DNA from: Hyphomicrobiales bacterium
GTDB lineage: Bacteria; Pseudomonadota; Alphaproteobacteria; Rhizobiales; Rhizobiaceae
Assembly (NCBI GenBank): GCA_900473915.1
Contig: UCNG01000020.1
Span: 312,439 to 376,438 of the forward strand
Direction: 5' to 3'
Length of the DNA stretch: 64,000 nt
Each line of letters starts with the position of its first letter. Position 1 is the first letter of the stretch. Positions 27,947-35,805 of the stretch are shown piece by piece. A program made the position numbers and the translations under genes. The notes under the pieces are model-generated. The model was not told where the DNA came from, did not search any database, and worked only from the letters and a program-made list of their open reading frames with translations.

Positions 27947-28597
27947 ATGGAACGCGAGACGGGCAAGATGAACAAGGGTACAATGGCCCGCACTTTGCGG
28001 ATGGGATTTGCAGTTCTGGCGCTCGGGCTTGTCGCGGCTCCGGCAGCTTCTCTGGCACAGGAAGGCGCGGCCGTGAACGGCCTGAAGCTTTCCAACAGCA
28101 AGGCCCCCGTCAAGATCGACGCTGACAAGCTGGAAATGCGCGACAAGGAAGGCGTTGCCGTCTTCACTGGCAATGTTGCCGTTTCGCAGGGCGATGCCCT
28201 GCTGAAGGCGGGCCAGATGACGGTCTACTACAACAAGGCCAAGAAAGACGGCGAGGCGCAGGCGCCTGAACCGGCAAGTGCTGGCGTCGGCGGCCTTGAT
28301 TCGTCGAGCATCGATCACATCGACATTTCGGGAAAAGTTTATCTCAAGTCGGGCACGCAGGTCGCAACCGGCGATACGGGCCGTTATGACGCCAAGAACC
28401 AGGTGATGGTTCTTCAGGGACAGAAAGTGGTCCTGACCGATGGCGATAATGTCGTGACCGGCTGCAAGCTGACGGCGCATCTTGATACGGGTCGCGCCAA
28501 TGTCGAGAGCTGCAAGGGACAGTCCAAGGGTCGCGTGTCGATCATCATGGCTCCGAAAGATCAACAGCAGGGCGGCGCTGCGCCCAAGCAGAACTGA
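27947..28597 (+). CDS. lptA: LPS transport periplasmic bridge protein LptA
   Basis: About 216 residues with a signal peptide (hydrophobic core GFAVLALGLVAAPAAS, cleavage near LAQE, about residue 38) and an OstA/LptA beta-jellyroll: PVKIDADKLEMRDKEGVAVFTGNVAVSQGDALLKAGQMTVYY, and a second repeat DTGRYDAKNQVMVLQGQKVVLTDGDNVVTG. It forms the periplasmic bridge that carries LPS toward the outer membrane. The start could also be the Met seven codons later (27968), which follows GAGACGGG; both keep the signal peptide. lptB begins 11 bases after the stop. Confidence 0.92.
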   Translation: MERETGKMNKGTMARTLRMGFAVLALGLVAAPAASLAQEGAAVNGLKLSNSKAPVKIDADKLEMRDKEGVAVFTGNVAVSQGDALLKAGQMTVYYNKAKKDGEAQAPEPASAGVGGLDSSSIDHIDISGKVYLKSGTQVATGDTGRYDAKNQVMVLQGQKVVLTDGDNVVTGCKLTAHLDTGRANVESCKGQSKGRVSIIMAPKDQQQGGAAPKQN

Positions 28598-28608
28598 CCG
28601 GAGCAGGC

Positions 28609-29448
28609 GTGGGATTGTTCTGGAACAAGAAAGCCGACGGGCCGCAAGCCGCATCGCAGAATGTGAACGCACCATCCGATGTGGCGGGCGCCATGCCCGG
28701 CCAGCCGGGTAAGTCGGCGCGTCTCAAGGGAACGCTGGTGGCGCGCGGTCTTTGCAAGAGCTATCGTGGACGGCAGGTCGTCAATGGCGTGTCGTTCGGC
28801 GTGCGTGCGGGCGAGGCAGTCGGCATTCTGGGTCCGAACGGTGCAGGCAAGACCACCTGTTTCTATATGGTGACCGGTCTTGTTCCGGCTGATGCAGGCT
28901 CCATCGAGATCGACGGTTTCGATGTCACATCGATGCCGATGTATCGCCGTTCCCGTCTTGGCATCGGCTATCTGCCGCAGGAAGCCTCCATTTTTCGCGG
29001 CCTCTCGGTGGAAAACAACATCAAGGCCGTGCTGGAAGTGGTGGAAAAGGATCGTTCCAAGCGCGCCTCCGAGCTGGATGCGCTTCTGGAAGAGTTTCAC
29101 ATCGCTCATTTGCGCAAGGCACCCGCCATTTCGCTTTCCGGCGGTGAGCGCCGCCGTCTCGAAATTGCGCGCGCGCTTGCCTCGCGCCCGAACTTCATGC
29201 TGCTCGATGAGCCTTTTGCTGGCGTCGATCCGATTGCCGTTTCGGATATCCAGCAGCTTGTCCGTCATCTGACGAGCCGCGGCATCGGCGTGTTGATTAC
29301 CGACCATAATGTGCGTGAAACGCTCGGCCTTATCGACCGCGCCTACATTATTCACGCCGGTCAGGTGCTGACGCATGGCCGTCCCGCTGAGATTGTCGCC
29401 AACCCGGATGTGCGCAGGCTCTATCTCGGCGACCAGTTCACTCTTTAA
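28609..29448 (+). CDS. lptB: LPS export ABC transporter ATP-binding protein LptB
   Basis: A 279-residue ATPase. Walker A is GPNGAGKTT (about residues 75-83), the Q-loop region is GYLPQEASIFRGLSV, the ABC signature LSGGERRR (about 176), and Walker B MLLDEPFAGVDP with H-loop ITDHNVRE. The PQEASIFR sequence is the LptB hallmark. A GTG start preceded by GGAGCAGG is used. An N-terminal extension of about 35 residues, rich in A, P and S, precedes the ABC domain; such extensions occur in Rhizobiales LptB. It powers LPS extraction from the inner membrane with LptF/LptG, which are not in this window. Confidence 0.96.
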   Translation: MGLFWNKKADGPQAASQNVNAPSDVAGAMPGQPGKSARLKGTLVARGLCKSYRGRQVVNGVSFGVRAGEAVGILGPNGAGKTTCFYMVTGLVPADAGSIEIDGFDVTSMPMYRRSRLGIGYLPQEASIFRGLSVENNIKAVLEVVEKDRSKRASELDALLEEFHIAHLRKAPAISLSGGERRRLEIARALASRPNFMLLDEPFAGVDPIAVSDIQQLVRHLTSRGIGVLITDHNVRETLGLIDRAYIIHAGQVLTHGRPAEIVANPDVRRLYLGDQFTL

Positions 29449-29457
29449 AGCGCCATT

Positions 29458-29477
29458 GATCTGAATGAATTCAGATC
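29458..29477. repeat. Inverted repeat just after lptB
   Basis: GATCTGAAT-GA-ATTCAGATC forms a nine-base-pair palindrome ten bases after the lptB stop. Its core resembles the GATCTGATT palindrome at 34443-34461, so it may be a degenerate member of the same family or a weak terminator lacking a T-run. Confidence 0.55.
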
Positions 29478-29696
29478 CCCGCTCCAGATTCTCCCGTTGT
29501 AAGCATCATTGGCGGGCGCGAAATAGGCGTGCGTGCCATGATTCGCGCCGCTTCTACCGCGACTAATTTCCCTTTTGCCTGGAAAGCGCGCATTCTGAAT
29601 TGACAAGCAAGGTTCATACCAGTTTTCATTCAGCCTGGCCGGAACATGTGGTTCTTGGCGGTGGGCAAGGGTGAAACAGGGGAGATAACGCGTTCC

Positions 29697-31238
29697 ATGG
29701 CTTTGTCGCCCAAGCTCGATTTTCGTCAATCTCAATCGCTGGTCATGACCCCCCAGCTAATGCAGTCGATCAAGCTGCTGCAGATGACGCATGTTGAGCT
29801 TGAACAGTTTCTCGACGGTGAAATCGAAAGAAATCCGCTGCTGGACCGAATTGAGGCAGCAAATGATGATTTTTCGAGCGCGGACCCTGTGCCGGAAGGT
29901 GCCGAAACTGGCGGAGACGAACTTGCATCCGACGACATACCTGACGGCGACTGGTTCAAAACGGATGCTTCGGACGACGCCGAAAATCTCGCATCCACTT
30001 TCGACAGTTCGCTTGAGAACATCTTCCCCGACGATCCGGGACGTTTTGACGAAGTCGGCCCCGATCTGGCTGCGCAATGGAAATCGTCAACCGGCGACGG
30101 ATATGTTGCGGGCGGCGGTTATGACATTGACCAGGTCACGGCAAGCCGGGTTTCACTGAGCGAGCACGTGGCGGAACAGATCGCGCTGACTTTTTCCGGT
30201 GTGACAGACCGGTTTATCGCGACAGCGCTTGCCGACGCGCTGGATGAGAGCGGCTATCTGCGTGTCGATATTGTCGGGCTCGCCCAGAATCTGGGCGTGG
30301 AAACGGCAGAGGTCGACCATATTCTTGGTATCGTGCAAACCTTTGATCCGCCCGGTCTTTTTGCCCGCGACCTGCGGGAGTGCCTGGCAATCCAGCTGCG
30401 CCTCAAGGACCGTTTCGATCCGGCCATGGAAGCTTTGATCGACAATCTCGATCTTCTGGCGCGGCGGGATTTCGCGACGCTCAAGAAGCTGTGCGGCGTC
30501 GATCAGGCCGATATTCTCGATATGCTGACCGAAATCCGCATGCTTGATCCGAAGCCGGGTGCCTTGTTCGAAATTTCCGTCGCCGATGCCATCGTGCCGG
30601 ATGCACTGGTGACGCCCTCGCGTGACGGTGGCTGGGCTATCGAACTCAATCCAGCCGCGATGCCCCGTCTCATCGTCAACAATGAATATTATGCGGAGGT
30701 AAGCGCTTCCGTGAAGGCCGAGGAAAAAGCGTTTCTCTCGGATTGCATGCAGACGGCGAACTGGCTCATGCGCAGCCTCGACCAGCGCGCGCGCACAATC
30801 CTCAAGGTTACGCAGGAAATCGTCCGGCAGCAGGACGCCTTTCTGCGCCACGGGGTGACCCATTTGAAGCCGCTCAATCTGCGCATTGTCGCCGATGCTG
30901 TCGGCATGCATGAATCGACCATCAGCCGCGTCACCGCTAACAAGTTCATGGCCACGCCGCGCGGCGTGTTTGAACTGCGTTATTTCTTTACCGCCTCCAT
31001 CGCTTCGTCGGAGGGCGGCGACGCCCATTCGTCTGAAAGCGTGCGCCATCGTATCCGCCAGATGATTGACGCCGAAGCGCCCGAAGACGTGCTTTCTGAT
31101 GACGCCATCGTGGATGCGCTGAAGAAGGACGGTGTGGATATCGCGCGAAGAACCGTCGCAAAATATAGGGAATCGATGAATATTGCTTCATCAGTTCAGC
31201 GCAGGCGTGAAAAGAAGGCAAGATTGTCAGCTTCCTGA
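29697..31238 (+). CDS. rpoN: RNA polymerase sigma-54 factor RpoN
   Basis: A 513-residue alternative sigma factor. The N-terminal activator-contact region LDFRQSQSLVMTPQLMQSIKLLQMTHVELEQFL, an acidic linker (about residues 55-115), the core-binding domain, the HTH region ITRVTANKF-like (STISRVTANKFMATPRGVFELRYFF), and the C-terminal RpoN box ARRTVAKYRESMNI, which reads the -24 element, are all present. The start at 29697 gives the normal N-terminus. It follows lptB by 248 bases; lptA-lptB-rpoN-hpf-ptsN order is conserved in proteobacteria. It needs enhancer-binding activators, none of which is encoded here. Confidence 0.97.
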   Translation: MALSPKLDFRQSQSLVMTPQLMQSIKLLQMTHVELEQFLDGEIERNPLLDRIEAANDDFSSADPVPEGAETGGDELASDDIPDGDWFKTDASDDAENLASTFDSSLENIFPDDPGRFDEVGPDLAAQWKSSTGDGYVAGGGYDIDQVTASRVSLSEHVAEQIALTFSGVTDRFIATALADALDESGYLRVDIVGLAQNLGVETAEVDHILGIVQTFDPPGLFARDLRECLAIQLRLKDRFDPAMEALIDNLDLLARRDFATLKKLCGVDQADILDMLTEIRMLDPKPGALFEISVADAIVPDALVTPSRDGGWAIELNPAAMPRLIVNNEYYAEVSASVKAEEKAFLSDCMQTANWLMRSLDQRARTILKVTQEIVRQQDAFLRHGVTHLKPLNLRIVADAVGMHESTISRVTANKFMATPRGVFELRYFFTASIASSEGGDAHSSESVRHRIRQMIDAEAPEDVLSDDAIVDALKKDGVDIARRTVAKYRESMNIASSVQRRREKKARLSAS

Positions 31239-32041
31239 ATGTGCAAGCCGGAGCGCTTCCGCTGATTGCGGCATGAAGAGATTGTTATAAATCACAGATT
31301 GTGCCTTCGGGGGTTTGTTCCCGTATTCCAATAGGGCGATGGCTCTAAAATTTTGGATTTGCAGCTTCCTTGTTTCAGAAAAATTCGACGTCGATTTCTG
31401 AGAAGAACCGCATAGCAGGATGATCAGCTGGCAGGAGGAGCAATTGACAAGCGCCAATTCACCCAATAGAAGCCCCGCTCGCGCGGCGAGCCTGGTCGGG
31501 GACCCTTTGTTTTCCGGGTTTCGCAACGAGCCGTCAGCGCGGGCGTGCGGGCGGTAAAACTAGTGCGTTTTACGACGCAAGCCGCGTCGAGGCAGAATTG
31601 AAGCATGGTTCCCAATAGCGAAACCGATTGGGAGGAAGGCGTGGATTTGGTGTTTCCAGCAAATGCTTTTTTGCAGGAAACATCTGATAATCCGTAATTT
31701 CTGGAAGAAATTGCGGTGGTGCATATGTTTGAAGAAAGGCAGCGTGACGTGCCGGGAAAATCCAGGCAACAGACCGGCTGGTGGCGCGTTACGTAAAAGA
31801 GCGGTGTGCGGCAACCATCCCGGTGAGGGGCTATCGATTGGGGCAGCTACGACTTCCAAGGCTTTTCGGAAGGTGTTTCAACACCTCGCCGGAAAGTGCG
31901 CCTGAGAAGGGGGCTTGCTCCGTGAATCCGATTGGAAAAACGCACAGGACGAAAAGCATCTTTGATGCTGGTTCGCTTTGCGCTTCGCTCGCCTTGTGAT
32001 TAGACTGAGTCCTGTGGTGTAACGCAAATGAGGTGTGCCAA
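31239..32041. other. Long gene-free spacer between rpoN and hpf with hairpins
   Basis: No credible protein gene fits in these 800 bases: the open frames are short and unlike known families. Structures seen: an AATTG/CAATT pair at 31442-31459, a compound GC hairpin at 31473-31501, and a tight AGGTGTT-TC-AACACCT hairpin at 31871-31886 embedded in a longer imperfect palindrome. The last 60 bases must hold the hpf promoter or leader. An unannotated small RNA is possible. Confidence 0.5.
31473..31501 (+). other. Compound GC-rich hairpin, possible terminator or sRNA end
   Basis: An inner stem GCTCGC-gcg-GCGAGC (31477-31491) lies within outer arms CCCCG (31473-31477) and CGGGG (31497-31501), followed by ACCCTTTGTTTT. 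On the plus strand this looks like an imperfect intrinsic terminator, but it lies 235 bases after rpoN, far for that gene, so it may end a short independent transcript. Confidence 0.4.
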
Positions 32042-32635
32042 ATGACTCTGCGTGTATCTGGAAAGCATATGGACGTCGGTGAAGCTTTCACAACCCGGAT
32101 CGTTGATCGGGTGAACGAAGCTGTCGGCAAATATTTCGATCATGGCTTTTCCGGACAGGTTACGGTCACCAAGTCCGGTTCGCGTTACAGTGCAGATTGC
32201 ACCTTGCACCTCGATAGCGGTGCAACCTTGCAAAGCACTGGCGACGCACAGGATCCACAGCTGGCTTTTGAAGCGGCTGCGGACAAGATCGAAACCCGCC
32301 TTCGCCGCTATAAGCGCCGTCTGAAGTCGCGCCCGGCTACACAGCCAGATGCGATCTATGATGACGTTGCATATCGTGTTATGGCACCCCTGTCGGAGGA
32401 AGAGGAGGATCTTCCGGCGGATTATGCGCCGACTATCGTTGCGGAATCGTCCGTCGCCCTGCGCACCATGTCGGTGGCGTCGGCGGTCGTGGAGCTGGAT
32501 CTGATCGAGAATCCGGTTCTGGTATTCCGCAATGCCGGCAATGATGAAGTTAACATCGTCTACCGTCGCGCGGACGGCAACATCGGCTGGGTCGATCCAT
32601 CAATGGTCACCCGCCAGGCCGCGCCACGCGCCTGA
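32042..32635 (+). CDS. hpf: Ribosome hibernation-promoting factor, long form
   Basis: A 197-residue long-form HPF. The N-terminal ribosome-binding domain has MTLRVSGKHMDVGEAF, VTVTKSGSRYSADCTLHLDSG, and DKIETRLRRYKRRLKSR. After a linker the C-terminal dimerisation domain contains MSVASAVVELDLIENPVLVFRNAGNDEVNIVYRRADGNIGWVDP. Long-form HPF dimerises 70S ribosomes into inactive 100S particles in stationary phase or stress. The start at 32042 follows GAGGTG. It sits between rpoN and ptsN, the conserved order, and ends 11 bases before a strong hairpin. Confidence 0.95.
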   Translation: MTLRVSGKHMDVGEAFTTRIVDRVNEAVGKYFDHGFSGQVTVTKSGSRYSADCTLHLDSGATLQSTGDAQDPQLAFEAAADKIETRLRRYKRRLKSRPATQPDAIYDDVAYRVMAPLSEEEEDLPADYAPTIVAESSVALRTMSVASAVVELDLIENPVLVFRNAGNDEVNIVYRRADGNIGWVDPSMVTRQAAPRA

Positions 32636-32645
32636 CGGCAAACCT

Positions 32646-32689
32646 GAAGCGCACGCAGCGGATCGCGACTAGGCGGCCGCGTGCGCTTC
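32646..32689 (+). terminator. Long-armed hairpin between hpf and ptsN
   Basis: GAAGCGCACGC (32646-32656) pairs perfectly with GCGTGCGCTTC (32679-32689) across a 22-base loop. No T-run follows, so partial attenuation or 3'-end protection of hpf mRNA is more likely than full termination. Confidence 0.55.
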
Positions 32690-32734
32690 CCAAAACCGGG
32701 CCGTGACGGCCTGATTGAAGAAGGAACGGAGAGA

Positions 32735-33199
32735 ATGGATCTTAGTGATCTGATTCAGCCAGGGGCGATTATCCCTGCGCTGAAAGCCAGCTCCAAAAAG
32801 CAGCTTTTGCAGATTCTGTCTGAAAAGGCTGCGGAACTGACCGGTCTCCCTGAGCGTGAAGTTTTCGAAACAATTCTCCAGCGTGAGCGCCTCGGTTCCA
32901 CCGGGGTAGGGAACGGCGTTGCCATTCCGCACGGCAAGCTGGCGAACATCAACAAAATAGCCGGAATCTTCGCCCGTCTGGAAACCCCGGTCGATTTCGA
33001 GGCTCTGGACGATCAACCCGTCGATCTTGTTTTTCTGCTTCTCGCGCCGGAAAATGCCGGCGCGGATCATCTGAAGGCTCTTTCGCGCATAGCCCGCATG
33101 CTGCGCGACGCCGACACCGTTGCCAAATTGCGCGGTACGCATGACGCGCAGGCACTTTATTCATTCCTGACTGCTCAGCCCGCTTCCAACGCAGCCTGA
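32735..33199 (+). CDS. ptsN: PTS-Ntr enzyme IIA-like protein PtsN
   Basis: A 154-residue EIIA-Ntr of the nitrogen-related phosphotransferase system. The phosphorylated His lies in GVAIPHGKL (about residue 66), preceded by QRERLGSTGVGNG. The C-terminal part PVDLVFLLLAPENAGADHLKALSRIARMLRD is typical. Phosphorylated through PtsP and NPr (not in this window), it adjusts potassium and nitrogen-carbon physiology. The start at 32735 follows GGAGAG and gives the usual MDLSDLI beginning; the longer frame crosses a hairpin. A terminator follows 115 bases downstream. Confidence 0.95.
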   Translation: MDLSDLIQPGAIIPALKASSKKQLLQILSEKAAELTGLPEREVFETILQRERLGSTGVGNGVAIPHGKLANINKIAGIFARLETPVDFEALDDQPVDLVFLLLAPENAGADHLKALSRIARMLRDADTVAKLRGTHDAQALYSFLTAQPASNAA

Positions 33200-33205
33200 G
33201 TTCGA

Positions 33206-33255
33206 TAGAGCATTTCCAGCAAAGGTGCGAAGCGGTTTTGCATCGGAAAATGCGT
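33206..33255. repeat. Palindromic repeat after ptsN
   Basis: TAGAGCATTTCC ... GGAAAATGCG, with AGCGGTTTTGC in the centre, matches the general form of the Rhizobiales GAGCATTTCC-type palindrome also at 47131 and 56311. It begins six bases after the ptsN stop. Confidence 0.75.
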
Positions 33256-33313
33256 AACAGATAGATAGTGCGGTTCAGGCGTTTCATTTAAACAGGGACC
33301 GCTCTCCTTTATC

Positions 33314-33348
33314 AAAAAAACCGCCGTTCAGCTCGAACGGCGGTTTTT
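33314..33348. terminator. Bidirectional intrinsic terminator between ptsN and DUF1150 gene
   Basis: CCGCCGTTC / GAACGGCGG form a nine-base-pair stem flanked by A7 on the left and T5 on the right, so it can stop ptsN transcription and, on the minus strand, the DUF1150 transcript. Confidence 0.9.
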
Positions 33349-33447
33349 CTTGTTCGCTTGCGGAAACAATTTGCGCAGGGAAGGGAATACTCCAAGCAGA
33401 ACCATGCGGAGAGGCGATACCGGCGATGGCCGATATCGCATCAAACC

Positions 33448-33693
33448 TTAGTGCAGCATCACCGTGCGCAGTTCGTGGTCTTGCGCGCCCTGCAGCGCGG
33501 TGGCGCGAACATCGGAAAGCACGATCGGTTCACCGCTGGCGCCGAAGAGCGCCCAGAGTTCGAGGCCCGGCTCGATCGGTGGGAGGGCAGGGAAGCTGCG
33601 GGCAAGGTCATCTGAACGGATCTTGCGCACATAGGCAACTTCACCTTCGCCGAGATGGGCGAATTCGTTTTCGGTGAATATGTGTCTGTTCAT
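33448..33693 (-). CDS. DUF1150 family protein
   Basis: An 81-residue small protein. Its pattern (FAHLGEGEVAYVRKIRSDDLARSFP, LWALFGASGEPIVLSDVRATAL) matches the alphaproteobacterial DUF1150 family, of unknown function. The start at 33693 is set by GGAGG seven bases upstream. In Rhizobiales DUF1150 genes commonly sit beside a small heat-shock protein gene, and here hsp20 starts upstream on the same strand with its stop 103 bases away, suggesting co-expression. No catalytic motif or membrane segment is visible. Confidence 0.85.
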   Translation of the reverse strand: MNRHIFTENEFAHLGEGEVAYVRKIRSDDLARSFPALPPIEPGLELWALFGASGEPIVLSDVRATALQGAQDHELRTVMLH

Positions 33694-33796
33694 GGTCTTA
33701 GCCTCCATTTTGTCGGCATGTCATTTGCGACCATGCCGCATCAGAGCTTCACATTTTCAATATAGCGCTGTTGTGCTGAACAAAAACTGAACAGGT

Positions 33797-34219
33797 TCAG
33801 TCTTTCACCGCTATGTTGATTCGCTTGATCAGCCGCTCGGGTTCCGGACGGTCGAGATCAATGGCCAGAAGGCCGTTTTTCAGATCGCAACCGAGAACCC
33901 GCATGCCGTCTGCCAGAACGAAAACGCGCTGGAATTGTCGGGCAGCGATGCCGCGATGCAGAAATTCGCGCTCGGTATCGTCGGTCTGGCGTCCGCGGAT
34001 GACGAGCTGGTTGTCTTCCGTCATGACTTCGAGGTCATCGCTGGAGAAGCCGGCTACCGCCAAGGTGATGCGCAGGCGTTCGGAGCCCGTCTCGCCGCGC
34101 AGGCGTTCAATATTGTAGGGCGGATAACCGTCGCCGGATTTTGCGATCCGTTCCAGCGTCTTTTCCATCGTGTCGAATCCGAGCAGCAGAGGGCTCGAAA
34201 ACGGTGTCATTCTTGTCAT
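33797..34219 (-). CDS. Small heat-shock protein, Hsp20 family
   Basis: A 140-residue alpha-crystallin type chaperone. After a short N-terminal arm (TPFSSPLLLGFDTMEKTLERI), the crystallin domain runs from YPPYNIERL (about residue 33) through ITLAVAGFSSDDLEVMTEDNQLVIRGRQ to GIAARQFQRVFVLADGMRVLGCDLKNGLLAIDLDRPEPE (about 125), with the usual A-x-x-x-n-G-L motif. It would bind unfolding proteins under heat or acid stress. The start at 34219 follows AAGGA. The leader contains a hairpin and a candidate heat-shock promoter lies above it. DUF1150 follows. Confidence 0.93.
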   Translation of the reverse strand: MTRMTPFSSPLLLGFDTMEKTLERIAKSGDGYPPYNIERLRGETGSERLRITLAVAGFSSDDLEVMTEDNQLVIRGRQTDDTEREFLHRGIAARQFQRVFVLADGMRVLGCDLKNGLLAIDLDRPEPERLIKRINIAVKD

Positions 34220-34251
34220 TGCATCAGTCCTTGATGAGAAGCGACCGTTAT

Positions 34252-34279
34252 GAAGAGAACCCTTACGGCGTTTCTCTTC
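34252..34279 (-). promoter_or_regulatory. Hairpin in the hsp20 leader, possible RNA thermometer element
   Basis: GAAGAGAA (34252-34259) pairs perfectly with TTCTCTTC (34272-34279) in the presumed 5' leader of the minus-strand hsp20 gene, 33 bases above the start. ROSE-type thermometers in Rhizobiales small heat-shock genes hold such hairpins, but the ROSE-specific pairing with the ribosome site is not clearly visible. Confidence 0.4.
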
Positions 34280-34288
34280 GCTCTCTGA

Positions 34289-34316
34289 TATGGCTTGTGA
34301 AAAGCCCGACTTCAAG
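34289..34316 (-). promoter_or_regulatory. Candidate RpoH promoter of hsp20
   Basis: On the minus strand CTTGAA (34316-34311) is followed 16 bases later by CCATAT (34294-34289), close to the alphaproteobacterial sigma-32 pattern (CTTG, then a C/T-rich, TAT-containing -10). It would start transcription about 60 bases above the hsp20 ATG. Confidence 0.4.
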
Positions 34317-34391
34317 GGCCAATCCGGATTCCTTCGCTTCAGGGTAAAACGAAGTCCAGCTGCAAGATACCCGGCAATATTAAGGTGCTGC

Positions 34392-34473
34392 TAGAGCGCA
34401 TCCCGAATAGATGTCTGTAAAAAACAAACAGTTGGAGCGCCGATCTGATTCAATCAGATCGAAGCGCGCTCTA
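34392..34473. repeat. Composite palindromic repeat at the end of the DUF2244 gene
   Basis: Outer arms TAGAGCGC (34392-34399) and GCGCTCTA (34466-34473) enclose a perfect inner palindrome GATCTGATT-C-AATCAGATC (34443-34461). The right arm supplies the TAG stop codon (34473-34471) of the DUF2244 gene. Confidence 0.8.
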
Positions 34474-34968
34474 TCGACGAGCTTCTGAAAGCGCTGCGCC
34501 AAAAGCTGTTGCGAAGCTTTCACGATCATCGGGATTGAGGAACTTGCCGATGGCGACGCTCTTTTCGCGGCTTTCGACGCTCATGCCGGTGATCCCTATG
34601 TCCGGTTTGCGCGCTACCTCGAACCTTGTCCAGAACGGATTGAAGCGATGGGCGGTCATCTTGCCGGACGCCGCATATTTGCGAATATGCAGGGCTGAGC
34701 GCGACACGGAGATTTCCTCGCGGGCGCGGGCGGCGTGGTAATTCCAGCGAAAAGCCAGATAAATCAGCAGGACATCAAGGCCGAAAAAACCGAAGATCGG
34801 CCAGGCACCGATGGACCAGAAGAGAATACCGACGAACATCCAGCAACCAATCAGGGCACCCATCAGGACGGTAAAGCCCGTCCGCCCCAGCGACCGATAG
34901 GGGGTGAGCAGAGCTTCGAAAATGGGTTTATCGAACCGGTCGGGTTCCGCGCCGTCTGGATGGTGCAT
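34471..34968 (-). CDS. DUF2244 domain membrane protein
   Basis: About 165 residues: PIFEALLTPYRSLGRTGFTVLMGALI at the start, two membrane segments (about residues 31-52 and 55-73), RWNYHAARAREEISVSRSALHIRK, then a soluble part ending FLNPDDRESFATAFGAALSEA. This matches DUF2244, an alphaproteobacterial family of unknown function often encoded beside nth. The start is uncertain: ATG at 34968 or TTG at 34989. Its stop codon lies within a palindromic repeat, so the C-terminus may have been set by insertion of that repeat. The gene is divergent from nth. Confidence 0.82.
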   Translation of the reverse strand: MHHPDGAEPDRFDKPIFEALLTPYRSLGRTGFTVLMGALIGCWMFVGILFWSIGAWPIFGFFGLDVLLIYLAFRWNYHAARAREEISVSRSALHIRKYAASGKMTAHRFNPFWTRFEVARKPDIGITGMSVESREKSVAIGKFLNPDDRESFATAFGAALSEARR

Positions 34969-35055
34969 CGTTTTCAGATCATCTCGCAACCCCGCAATGG
35001 GCCTGCGTCAAGCTGCTGATTGTTTTGTCGATCAAGAAGCCATTATAGAGACGGA

Positions 35056-35805
35056 ATGGAAAAGGCCAAAATCAAATCGCCCGTGAACGCTTCTCCTGCC
35101 GCACCGCGCCAGCGTCGTGTGCGGGGCACGCTTTATACGGCAGACGAGATTCACGAGATATTTCGCCGCTTCTCCATCCAGAGGCCGGAGCCGAAGGGCG
35201 AGCTTGAGCATGTGAATGCCTTTACGCTTCTCGTCGCCGTCGTTTTGTCGGCACAGGCCACCGATGCGGGTGTCAACAAGGCGACGCGCGGCCTCTTTGC
35301 CGTCGCCGATACGCCGCAGAAAATGTTGGCGCTCGGCGAGGAGAAGGTCGGCGATTATATCCGCACCATCGGCCTTTGGCGCAACAAGGCGAAGAACGTC
35401 ATTCTCTTGTCGGAAGCATTGATCCGCGATCATGGCGGTGAAGTTCCCGGCGAGCGGGACGAACTGGTGAAGCTGCCGGGCGTGGGCCGCAAGACGGCCA
35501 ATGTGGTGCTGAACATGGCTTTTGGCCAGCCGACCATGGCGGTGGACACGCATATTCTGCGCATCGGCAACCGGATCGGTCTTGCTCCTGGAAAAACCCC
35601 GGAAGCTGTTGAAGCCATTCTGGTGCGGGTCATTCCGGCGGAATACATGCTGCACGCGCATCACTGGCTGATCCTGCACGGGCGCTATACCTGCAAGGCG
35701 CGCAAGCCGGAATGCGAGAAATGCGTGATTGCCGATATCTGCAAATATCCGGCGAAAACCTGCGATGTGCCTGCGCCGCTTATCCCCTTGCCGCCGCAGG
35801 TGTAA
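35056..35805 (+). CDS. nth: Endonuclease III (DNA glycosylase/AP lyase)
   Basis: A 249-residue base-excision enzyme for oxidised pyrimidines. The helix-hairpin-helix LPGVGRKTANVVL holds the catalytic Lys, the catalytic Asp follows in AVDTHILRI, and the iron-sulfur cluster motif C-x6-C-x2-C-x5-C is complete in CKARKPECEKCVIADIC. The start at 35056 follows GAGACGGA; an in-frame ATG 12 codons upstream is less likely. A basic N-terminal arm of about 30 residues precedes the fold, as in other Rhizobiales. The 3' end overlaps the convergent CysZ-like gene by 26 bases. Confidence 0.96.
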   Translation: MEKAKIKSPVNASPAAPRQRRVRGTLYTADEIHEIFRRFSIQRPEPKGELEHVNAFTLLVAVVLSAQATDAGVNKATRGLFAVADTPQKMLALGEEKVGDYIRTIGLWRNKAKNVILLSEALIRDHGGEVPGERDELVKLPGVGRKTANVVLNMAFGQPTMAVDTHILRIGNRIGLAPGKTPEAVEAILVRVIPAEYMLHAHHWLILHGRYTCKARKPECEKCVIADICKYPAKTCDVPAPLIPLPPQV

